Notes under the pieces: generated by a model
Database searches by the model: none
The model's input: the letters and a program-made list of their open reading frames with translations, nothing else
Told to the model about the DNA's origin: nothing
Position numbers and translations under genes: made by a program
Part shown: positions 58,004 to 64,000 of the stretch, piece by piece
Layout: the number at the start of each line of letters is the position of its first letter
Numbering within the stretch: position 1 is the first letter of the stretch
NCBI RefSeq assembly: GCF_003665435.1
Contig: NZ_CP023407.1
Coordinates: 4,513,501-4,577,500, forward strand
Direction of reading: 5' to 3'
DNA length: 64,000 nt
DNA from: Streptomyces fungicidicus
GTDB lineage: Bacteria > Actinomycetota > Actinomycetes > Streptomycetales > Streptomycetaceae

Positions 58004-58083
58004 GCCGAGAGCGAAGAGCGCCGAGGTATCCGGCGCTCCTTTTCGCATGTTCCACCCCTTGTATCCAGGAAGAAGCAGCCACC

Positions 58084-58941
58084 GTGTCTGACCCGAACGT
58101 GAACGACGCCGTCGAGCCTTACGGCGAAGGGGCCGAGTCCGCCGAGGACGCGCTCGCCGCCGTCGAGGGCGCGGACGTCGAGGACACCGAGGCCTCCGCC
58201 GAGGCCGAGGCTGCCGACACCACCGCGGACGAGTCCTCCGAGGACGAGACCCCCGAGGACGAGGGCGCCGAGGCGGACGAGACCACCGAGGCCGCGGAAG
58301 CTGCCGAGGAGCCCGAGGACGACCGCGACCCCGTCGAGAAGCTCCGCGAGGAACTGCGGACGCTGCCCGGCGAGTGGTACGTCATCCACACCTACGCGGG
58401 CTACGAGAACCGGGTGAAGACCAACCTGGAGCAGCGCGCCGTCTCGCTGAACGTCGAGGACTACATCTTCCAGGCCGAGGTGCCGCAGGAAGAGGTCGTC
58501 CAGATCAAGAACGGCGACCGCAAGACGATCAAGCAGAACAAGCTCCCGGGCTACGTCCTGGTCCGCATGGACCTGACGAACGAGTCCTGGGGCGTCGTCC
58601 GCAACACCCCCGGTGTCACCGGCTTCGTGGGCAACGCCTACGACCCGTACCCGCTGACGCTGGACGAGATCGTCAAGATGCTCGCCCCGGAGGCCGAGGA
58701 GAAGGCCGCCCGCGAGGCGGCCGAGGCCGAGGGCAAGCCGGCCCCGCAGCGCAAGGTCGAGGTCCAGGTGCTGGACTTCGAGGTCGGCGACTCGGTCACC
58801 GTCACCGACGGCCCGTTCGCCACGCTGCAGGCGACCATCAACGAGATCAACCCCGACTCCAAGAAGGTCAAGGGCCTGGTGGAGATCTTCGGCCGGGAGA
58901 CCCCGGTCGAGCTCTCCTTCGACCAGATCCAGAAGAACTAG
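58084..58941 (+). CDS. nusG: Transcription termination/antitermination factor NusG
   Basis: A 285-residue NusG. The first about 85 residues are an Asp/Glu/Ala-rich acidic extension typical of high-GC actinomycetes (GVEGADVEDTEASAEAEA is represented by DVEDTEASAEAEAADTT). The NGN domain begins at WYVIHTYAGYENRVKTNLEQ and contains GYVLVRMDLTNESW and TPGVTGFVG; the KOW domain (GDSVTVTDGPFATLQATINE) is at the C-terminus. It binds RNA polymerase and Rho or S10. GTG start with AGGAAGAAG upstream. A strong terminator follows. Confidence 0.95.
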   Translation: MSDPNVNDAVEPYGEGAESAEDALAAVEGADVEDTEASAEAEAADTTADESSEDETPEDEGAEADETTEAAEAAEEPEDDRDPVEKLREELRTLPGEWYVIHTYAGYENRVKTNLEQRAVSLNVEDYIFQAEVPQEEVVQIKNGDRKTIKQNKLPGYVLVRMDLTNESWGVVRNTPGVTGFVGNAYDPYPLTLDEIVKMLAPEAEEKAAREAAEAEGKPAPQRKVEVQVLDFEVGDSVTVTDGPFATLQATINEINPDSKKVKGLVEIFGRETPVELSFDQIQKN

Positions 58942-58960
58942 CCCTTCTGGCACACAGCGT

Positions 58961-59009
58961 CCGAGCAGGTCAGGTGAACGGTCGCACGTTCGCCTGACCT
59001 GCTCGGTTT
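58961..59009 (+). terminator. Rho-independent terminator after nusG
   Basis: An about 20-bp stem (CCGAGCAGGTCAGGTGAACG against its near complement, one G-T-type mismatch) with a short loop and a TTTTT run, separating secE-nusG from rplK-rplA. Confidence 0.88.
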
Positions 59010-59109
59010 TTGGCCGCGCATCCATACCCGTTATCGTTGTGCGGTATGCCTGCGTCCGGGTTGTCCCCCTGACGCCGGCAGGACCCGAATCGAAAGGACC
59101 CGGAGAGTC

Positions 59110-59544
59110 ATGCCTCCCAAGAAGAAGAAGGTCACGGGGCTCATCAAGCTCCAGATCCAGGCCGGTGCCGCGAACCCGGCTCCGCCGGTCGGCCCCGCGC
59201 TGGGTCAGCACGGCGTGAACATCATGGAGTTCTGCAAGGCCTACAACGCCGCGACCGAGTCGCAGCGCGGCTGGGTCATCCCGGTGGAGATCACGGTCTA
59301 CGAGGACCGTTCCTTCACCTTCGTCACCAAGACCCCGCCGGCCGCCAAGATGATCCTCAAGGCCGCGGGTGTGGAGAAGGGCTCCGGCGAGCCGCACAAG
59401 ACCAAGGTCGCGAAGATCACGCGTGACCAGGTCCGTGAGATCGCCACCACCAAGATGCCCGACCTCAACGCCAACGACCTGGACGCCGCCGAGAAGATCA
59501 TCGCCGGCACCGCCCGTTCCATGGGCGTCACGGTCGAGGGCTGA
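59110..59544 (+). CDS. rplK: 50S ribosomal protein L11
   Basis: A 144-residue L11. Start PPKKKKVTGLIKLQIQAGAA, the core PAPPVGPALGQHGVNIMEFC (key words), FVTKTPPAAKMILKAAG, and the C-terminal RNA-binding domain KITRDQVREIATTKMPDLN with the end GTARSMGVTVEG. It binds 23S rRNA at the GTPase centre together with L10. AAAGGACCCGGAG upstream. L1 and L11 genes form one operon; regulation by L1 binding to the mRNA is known in other bacteria. Confidence 0.97.
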   Translation: MPPKKKKVTGLIKLQIQAGAANPAPPVGPALGQHGVNIMEFCKAYNAATESQRGWVIPVEITVYEDRSFTFVTKTPPAAKMILKAAGVEKGSGEPHKTKVAKITRDQVREIATTKMPDLNANDLDAAEKIIAGTARSMGVTVEG

Positions 59545-59628
59545 CCTCCACCCCCGTAAAGCCAAGCAGTAGTGGAAGGGCCGGCTCGGCCCGGACCACG
59601 ACTCCTCGACAATTCACAGGAGCTTTCA

Positions 59629-60354
59629 GTGAGCAAGCGCAGCAAGTCTCTCCGCGCTGCGGACGCCAAGATCGACCGGGAGAAGCTGTACGCCCCGCTC
59701 GAGGCCGTCCGTCTCGCCAAGGAGACGTCCACGACCAAGTTCGACGGCACCGTCGAGGTCGCCTTCCGTCTGGGTGTCGACCCGCGCAAGGCCGACCAGA
59801 TGGTCCGTGGCACCGTGAACCTCCCGCACGGCACCGGTAAGACCGCCCGGGTCCTGGTCTTCGCGACCGGTGACCGTGCCGAGGCCGCGCGTGCCGCGGG
59901 CGCCGACATCGTCGGCGCCGACGAGCTGATCGACGAGGTGTCGAAGGGCCGTCTGGACTTCGACGCCGTCGTCGCCACCCCGGACCTCATGGGCAAGGTC
60001 GGCCGCCTCGGCCGCGTGCTCGGTCCCCGTGGCCTGATGCCGAACCCGAAGACCGGCACCGTGACCCCGGACGTCACCAAGGCCGTCAACGACATCAAGG
60101 GCGGCAAGATCGAGTTCCGCGTCGACAAGCACTCGAACCTGCACTTCATCATCGGCAAGACGTCGTTCGACGACGCCAAGCTGGTGGAGAACTACGCCGC
60201 GGCGCTGGAGGAGATCCTCCGTCTGAAGCCGTCGGCCGCCAAGGGCCGTTACATCAAGAAGGCCGCCATCACCACCACGATGGGTCCCGGCATCCCGCTG
60301 GACTCCAACCGCACCCGCAACCTCCTCGTCGAGGAGGACCCGGCCGCCGTCTGA
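59629..60354 (+). CDS. rplA: 50S ribosomal protein L1
   Basis: A 241-residue L1. SKRSKSLRAADAKIDREKLY at the start, FDGTVEVAFRLGVDPRKADQ, LPHGTGKTARVLVFATGD, and the family signature GPRGLMPNPKTGTVTPD, then KGGKIEFRVDKHSNLHFIIG. GTG start with AGGAG 8 bp upstream. It binds the L1 stalk rRNA and normally represses its own operon. A terminator with a T run follows the stop. Confidence 0.96.
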   Translation: MSKRSKSLRAADAKIDREKLYAPLEAVRLAKETSTTKFDGTVEVAFRLGVDPRKADQMVRGTVNLPHGTGKTARVLVFATGDRAEAARAAGADIVGADELIDEVSKGRLDFDAVVATPDLMGKVGRLGRVLGPRGLMPNPKTGTVTPDVTKAVNDIKGGKIEFRVDKHSNLHFIIGKTSFDDAKLVENYAAALEEILRLKPSAAKGRYIKKAAITTTMGPGIPLDSNRTRNLLVEEDPAAV

Positions 60355-60398
60355 GCCGGGCGGGCCGGCTGACCGGCCCTGCGCACTGCCGCAAGGAA

Positions 60399-60440
60399 CC
60401 CGTCCCCACGCCTCGACCGAGGCGTGGGGACGGGTTTTTT
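60399..60440 (+). terminator. Rho-independent terminator after rplA
   Basis: A perfect 16-bp stem CCCGTCCCCACGCCTC with its complement, GACC loop and six Ts. Confidence 0.95.
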
Positions 60441-60521
60441 CGTACGACAGTGTCAGTGGGGTGGGTTACCGTTTCTTTGCATTCACAGACGTGGCACAGC
60501 GAAACAACAGGGGTGGGATTC

Positions 60522-61478
60522 ATGGGCATGGCCGCATGGAAGCGCGCGGGTGTGTGTCTGACGGCCGCGGCCGTCGTCGTGGGCGTGGCGGGCTGTCAGG
60601 ACGGTGACGGGGACGGGACGAAGAAGAAGGCCGCCGGCTCCGCGGACTCCAAGGTCCAGACGCAGAACGAGATGACCGAGGTCCTCCAGGCCGCCTTCAA
60701 GAACACCTCGGAGGCCAAGTCCTCCAAGGTCCGTATGACGATGACGATGCCGGCCGGGGTGGACGGCGGCGGCACCATGGAGATCTCCGGCGTGCAGGGC
60801 TGGGACCCGGCCGTCATGGACGTCACCATGAAGGGCTCCGCGCTCACGGAGGGCGACCCGGACGCCCCCGAGCAGATCCGCATGATCATGCTCGACAACG
60901 TCATGTACATGGACATGGGCGCGAAGCAGGCCGCCGAGATGGACGGCAAGCGCTGGATGAAGATGGACTTCGCCGCCATCGCCGAGGCGTCCGGCGACGC
61001 CGAGATGCAGAAGCAGATGACCGGCGGCCTGGAGAACATGAACCAGGACCCGGCGCAGCAGCTCGCCCTGCTGCTGGAGTCGCCGAACCTGAAGCACGTG
61101 GGTCCGCAGAAGATCGACGGCGCGCAGACGCAGCACTACAAGGGCACGCTGAGCTTCGAGGAGATGCTCGACGCCAACAAGTCGACCGACGGCCTGCTCT
61201 CCGCCAAGGAGCGCGAGGAACTGATCGCCAACGTCGAGAAGACCGGCCTGAAGGGCTACGACACCGAGGTCTGGGTCAACGAGGACAACTACCCGGTCCG
61301 GATGGTCGTCGGCATGAAGATGCCGCAGGGCACGATGAACATGAAGGCCGACTACTCCGACTACGGCGCCAAGGCCGAGGTCCAGGCCCCGCCGGCGAAG
61401 GACACGCTCGACCTGATGGAGATGCTGTCCGAGCTGGAGGACCTGGGCGCGGACTCCGAGGCCGGCCTGAGCTCCTGA
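60522..61478 (+). CDS. LppX/LprG-like lipoprotein
   Basis: A 318-residue exported lipoprotein. The signal peptide ends in the lipobox VVVGVAGC with acylated Cys25, followed by an Asp/Gly/Lys-rich linker. The mature domain (from about residue 45) shows AFKNTSEAKSSKVRMTMTMP, then alternating beta strands ending ADYSDYGAKAEVQAPPAKDT. This matches the DUF6612/LppX-type fold, which in mycobacteria shuttles lipids; in streptomycetes the ligand is unknown. The ATG at 60522 is behind a GGGGTGGGA. It is placed between rplA and the rplJ operon, a position conserved in streptomycetes as I recall. Confidence 0.85.
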   Translation: MGMAAWKRAGVCLTAAAVVVGVAGCQDGDGDGTKKKAAGSADSKVQTQNEMTEVLQAAFKNTSEAKSSKVRMTMTMPAGVDGGGTMEISGVQGWDPAVMDVTMKGSALTEGDPDAPEQIRMIMLDNVMYMDMGAKQAAEMDGKRWMKMDFAAIAEASGDAEMQKQMTGGLENMNQDPAQQLALLLESPNLKHVGPQKIDGAQTQHYKGTLSFEEMLDANKSTDGLLSAKEREELIANVEKTGLKGYDTEVWVNEDNYPVRMVVGMKMPQGTMNMKADYSDYGAKAEVQAPPAKDTLDLMEMLSELEDLGADSEAGLSS

Positions 61479-61505
61479 CGCTCGCGATGCTCCCGATCGG
61501 CCGAT

Positions 61506-61535
61506 TTGCCTGACGCCGATCCGTTCGCGTACTCT
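61506..61535 (+). promoter_or_regulatory. rplJ-rplL promoter
   Basis: TTGCCT at 61506-61511 and TACTCT at 61530-61535, 18-bp spacing, a good HrdB-type match 248 bp before rplJ. Confidence 0.65.
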
Positions 61536-61539
61536 TCCA

Positions 61540-61782
61540 CGGAAGCCAAAGACCGCTGGTCGTTGCCGTGCGCTCGTCAGAGGGCGCGGTGGCCGAAGGA
61601 TCCGCTGAACTGCGGACGACCCGCGCAGGTGTCAGTGGAAGAGTTCCCGGAGCTCGCTGCCGCGAGTACGCGAGTGACCGGTTGAGCTACGCCCCGTGCG
61701 CCTGCGCCCGGGGCGTTTCGTTTTCCCCAGTCCTCCTTCGGGTCCGCGCGGTCCGAATCACCCGGAAGGAGGCCGAGGCTCT
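61540..61782 (+). ncRNA. L10 leader of rplJ-rplL
   Basis: The 5' untranslated region of rplJ. It contains the AAAGACCGCTGGT stretch and several compact stems, matching the shape and position of the actinobacterial L10 leader, the binding site for the L10-(L12)4 complex that represses its own translation. The 304-bp gap between the lipoprotein gene and rplJ holds this and no other gene. Confidence 0.7.
61689..61724 (+). terminator. Attenuator-like terminator within the L10 leader
   Basis: ACGCCCCG pairs with CGGGGCGT over a 12-base loop and is followed by TTCGTTTT, 59 bp before rplJ. It may end the leader transcript or attenuate rplJ. Confidence 0.6.
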
Positions 61783-62313
61783 ATGGCGAGGCCCGACAAG
61801 GCTGCCGCGGTTGCCGAGCTGACGGACAAGTTCCGCAGCTCCAACGCCGCCGTGCTGACCGAGTACCGCGGTCTCACCGTGGCGCAGCTCAAGACGCTGC
61901 GCCGTTCGCTCGGTGAGAACGCCCAGTACGCCGTGGTGAAGAACACGCTGACCAAGATTGCGGCCAACGAGGCCGGGATCACGCTCGACGACCAGCTCTT
62001 CGCTGGCCCGACGGCGGTCGCCTTCGTCACCGGTGACCCGGTGGAGTCGGCGAAGGGTCTTCGTGACTTCGCCAAGGACAACCCGAATCTCGTCATCAAG
62101 GGCGGTGTCCTTGATGGCAAGGCGATGTCCGCCGACGAGATCAAGAAGCTCGCGGACCTCGAGTCCCGCGAGGTTCTGCTCTCCAAGCTGGCGGGCGCCT
62201 TCAAGGGCAAGCAGACGCAGACTGCTCAGCTCTTCCAGGCGCTTCCCTCGAAGCTCGTCCGCACCGTGGACGCGCTCCGTGCCAAGCAGGACGAGCAGGG
62301 CGGTGCCGAGTAA
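61783..62313 (+). CDS. rplJ: 50S ribosomal protein L10
   Basis: A 176-residue L10: ARPDKAAAVAELTDKFRSSN, AVLTEYRGLTVAQLKTLRRS, YAVVKNTLTKIAANEAG and GPTAVAFVTGDPVESAKGL, then a C-terminal helix that binds L7/L12 dimers (AQLFQALPSKLVRTVDALRA). GGAAGGAGG upstream. It anchors the L12 stalk on 23S rRNA and regulates its own mRNA through the leader above. rplL follows about 130 bp later. Confidence 0.97.
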   Translation: MARPDKAAAVAELTDKFRSSNAAVLTEYRGLTVAQLKTLRRSLGENAQYAVVKNTLTKIAANEAGITLDDQLFAGPTAVAFVTGDPVESAKGLRDFAKDNPNLVIKGGVLDGKAMSADEIKKLADLESREVLLSKLAGAFKGKQTQTAQLFQALPSKLVRTVDALRAKQDEQGGAE

Positions 62314-62445
62314 TTCGGCTCGCTTTCCGATCCTCGCCGCGTGAGGTGCGCGCACCGCGCGAGGTGAGGGTCGATGCGGGCCCGACGTACGCCCGCCTCA
62401 CCCCGTACATCCGGCACCTGCCGATTTAGTGGAAGGACCGCCATC

Positions 62446-62829
62446 ATGGCGAAGCTCAGCCAGGAAGACCTGCTTGCCCAGTTCGAGGAGATGACCCTCA
62501 TCGAGCTCTCCGAGTTCGTGAAGGCCTTCGAGGAGAAGTTCGACGTCACCGCCGCCGCGGCCGTCGCCGTCGCGGGCCCGGCCCAGGGTGGCCCGGCCGC
62601 CCCGGCCGAGGAGGAGAAGGACGAGTTCGACGTCATCCTCACCGGTGCCGGCGACAAGAAGATCCAGGTCATCAAGGTCGTGCGTGAGCTGACCTCCCTG
62701 GGTCTGAAGGAGGCCAAGGACCTCGTGGACGGCGCCCCGAAGCCCGTCCTCGAGAAGGTCGCCAAGGACGCCGCCGAGAAGGCCGCCGAGTCCCTCAAGG
62801 GCGCCGGCGCCTCCGTCGAGGTCAAGTAA
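62446..62829 (+). CDS. rplL: 50S ribosomal protein L7/L12
   Basis: A 127-residue L7/L12. N-terminal dimer domain MAKLSQEDLLAQFEEMTLIE, an Ala/Pro-rich hinge (about 35-55), then the C-terminal factor-binding domain FDVILTGAGDKKIQVIKVVR, LGLKEAKDLVDGAPKPVLE (key words) and KGAGASVEVK. GTGGAAGGA upstream. It forms the flexible stalk that recruits translation GTPases, and is followed by an intercistronic hairpin and the rpoB promoter. Confidence 0.97.
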   Translation: MAKLSQEDLLAQFEEMTLIELSEFVKAFEEKFDVTAAAAVAVAGPAQGGPAAPAEEEKDEFDVILTGAGDKKIQVIKVVRELTSLGLKEAKDLVDGAPKPVLEKVAKDAAEKAAESLKGAGASVEVK

Positions 62830-62886
62830 GACCTTCCGGGTCCCACGGGGCCCGCTGCACGTCCCCAGGGACGTGTAACGCTCAAG

Positions 62887-62928
62887 CGCTGAGGAGCGAT
62901 CATCCAACCGGGTGGTCGCTCCTCGGCG
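62887..62928 (+). terminator. Intercistronic hairpin between rplL and rpoB
   Basis: A 19-bp stem with three G-U pairs and an AACC loop (GAGGAGCGATCATCC core). No T run follows, so it is likely a partial attenuator or processing site that makes rpoB expression lower than rplL, as is known in other bacteria. Confidence 0.65.
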
Positions 62929-63218
62929 TATCGGAGGGTCCTGCGGCGGCTGCCTTGCACCCGGGACGGCGGGGGGTATGGTGATCTTCGTTGTGCCTCC
63001 GGGGGGCCACGAGGATTCACCTGGTGGTGGGCGGTTCCGGCCGGAGGGCCCTTGACGAACCGCACGCAGCGCGCAATTCTCAGGACGCGTCGTCACAAGG
63101 ATCCGAATCCGAGGCATGGATCGACGGCAAAGAGGGCAGTATCAACGTGCGTTGAGGGCAGCGCCTTGTCGCAGGAGTTGATGAGAACGAGGGCCACCAC
63201 CGGCTTCGTAAACCGGCA

Positions 63219-63248
63219 TTGGACATCAGTGTGCCAAGTGGCTACACT
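63219..63248 (+). promoter_or_regulatory. rpoB promoter
   Basis: TTGGAC (63219-63224) and TACACT (63243-63248) with 18-bp spacing, 164 bp before the rpoB start. It is a good housekeeping-type match. Confidence 0.65.
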
Positions 63249-63411
63249 GACCCTTTGCGCTGCCTGTTAGCTGTCCCCTGCCCGTCACCAGGGGCATGCC
63301 CTCACTCGAGCATGGACGACTAGATCATCTCTGACCTGGGATATCTGTCTCTCTGCCCAGTGGGGGGCCGGTACGCGCGTAGTGAGTCCGAGCCCTCGGA
63401 AGGACCCCCTC

Positions 63412-64000
63412 TTGGCCGCCTCGCGCAACGCCTCGACCGCGAATACGAACAACGGCGCCAGCACCGCCCCGCTGCGCATTTCCTTTGCAAAGATCAAGGA
63501 GCCTCTCGAGGTTCCGAACCTGCTCGCGCTGCAGACCGAGAGCTTTGACTGGCTGCTCGGCAACACCGCCTGGCAGAGTCGGGTCGAGGAGGCTCTCGAG
63601 AGCGGACACGACGTCCCCACCAAGTCCGGTCTGGAGGAGATCTTCGAAGAGATCTCCCCGATCGAGGACTTCTCCGGGTCGATGTCGCTGACCTTCCGCG
63701 ACCACCGCTTCGAGCCGCCGAAGAACTCCATCGACGAGTGCAAGGAGCGCGACTTCACGTACGCGGCCCCGCTCTTCGTCACCGCCGAGTTCACCAACAA
63801 CGAGACCGGCGAGATCAAGTCCCAGACCGTCTTCATGGGCGACTTCCCGCTCATGACGAACAAGGGCACCTTCGTCATCAACGGCACCGAGCGTGTCGTG
63901 GTGTCGCAGCTCGTCCGTTCGCCCGGTGTCTACTTCGACTCCAGCATCGACAAGACGTCCGACAAGGACATCTTCTCCGCCAAGATCATCCCGTCCCGGG
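63412..64000 (+). CDS. rpoB: DNA-directed RNA polymerase beta subunit, 5' part
   Basis: The first 196 codons of rpoB, cut by the right edge of the window; the full protein is about 1160 residues. LAASRNASTANTNNGAST begins the actinomycete protein, then ISFAKIKEPLEVPNLLALQT, SGSMSLTFRDHRFEPPKNSI, SQTVFMGDFPLMTNKGTFVI and NGTERVVVSQLVRSPGVYF, the N-terminal beta lobe with the rifampicin-pocket neighbourhood still to come. The TTG at 63412 is taken as start: GGAAGGACC is upstream and the family N-terminus matches. rpoC should follow outside. Confidence 0.96.
   Translation, partial: MAASRNASTANTNNGASTAPLRISFAKIKEPLEVPNLLALQTESFDWLLGNTAWQSRVEEALESGHDVPTKSGLEEIFEEISPIEDFSGSMSLTFRDHRFEPPKNSIDECKERDFTYAAPLFVTAEFTNNETGEIKSQTVFMGDFPLMTNKGTFVINGTERVVVSQLVRSPGVYFDSSIDKTSDKDIFSAKIIPSR

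Larger units (their letters stand above)
62830..63411 (+). other. rplL-rpoB intergenic region, no gene
   Basis: A 582-bp gap with a long hairpin near its start (62887-62928) and a promoter near its middle (63219-63248), leaving a rpoB leader of roughly 155 bases. I see no supported open reading frame in it. Confidence 0.75.

Overview
The window is chromosomal DNA of a Streptomyces-type actinomycete. GC is very high, GTG and TTG starts are common, genes overlap by ATGA/GTGA junctions, and the gene order (korAB, a second nuo cluster, htpX, yajQ, tRNA-Tyr, rpmG, murB, aspC, secE, nusG, rplK, rplA, rplJ, rplL, rpoB) is the conserved Streptomyces core order as I remember it from S. coelicolor. No species can be named from the sequence alone.

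Layout. 1-11 kb is a mixed region: an amidase cut by the window edge, a MarR regulator, an orphan cytochrome oxidase subunit I, hypothetical proteins, a VOC protein, a RarD-like transporter, a secreted M23 peptidase and an AfsR-type SARP regulator. 11-19.3 kb holds an NmrA-like reductase with a divergent HxlR regulator around a strong operator candidate, the 2-oxoacid:ferredoxin oxidoreductase korAB, and a response regulator with two paralogous histidine kinases. 19.5-29.6 kb is a partial complex I operon (nuoA-B-C-H-I-J-K-L-M-N) without nuoD, E, F or G; its NuoC carries a repetitive tail of about 300 residues. 29.7-34 kb has htpX behind a sigma-R-like promoter, a YccF protein, an SMI1/KNR4 protein, an APC permease, a GlsB-type membrane protein and yajQ.

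34.3-49.8 kb is an intact-looking integrative element of the actinomycete AICE (pSAM2-like) class, inserted in the 3' end of a tRNA-Tyr gene and bounded by perfect 63-bp direct repeats. From left to right it has integrase, excisionase, an 11-copy TGCGTCA array, a helicase-like replication protein, a prim-pol, a conjugation block (FtsK-like Tra, Spd proteins, small accessory proteins) read leftward, and a control region with an XRE regulator and a GntR-Nudix fusion. Three near-identical palindromes, two in the transfer promoter and one at the GntR-Nudix promoter, suggest autoregulated repression. The cargo end is more AT-rich and encodes a reverse transcriptase and a two-TM SLATT protein in one reading frame separated only by a TGA, plus a divergent unknown gene. 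This RT-SLATT pair is the best candidate for an uncharacterised, probably anti-phage, system.

49.8-64 kb returns to core genome: a small Cys-rich protein, an SDR protein, an amidohydrolase, tRNA-Thr, tRNA-Met, rpmG, a HadAB-like dehydratase pair, murB, an adenosine deaminase, aspC, tRNA-Trp, secE-nusG, rplK-rplA, a lipoprotein, rplJ-rplL with an L10 leader, and the 5' part of rpoB running off the right edge.
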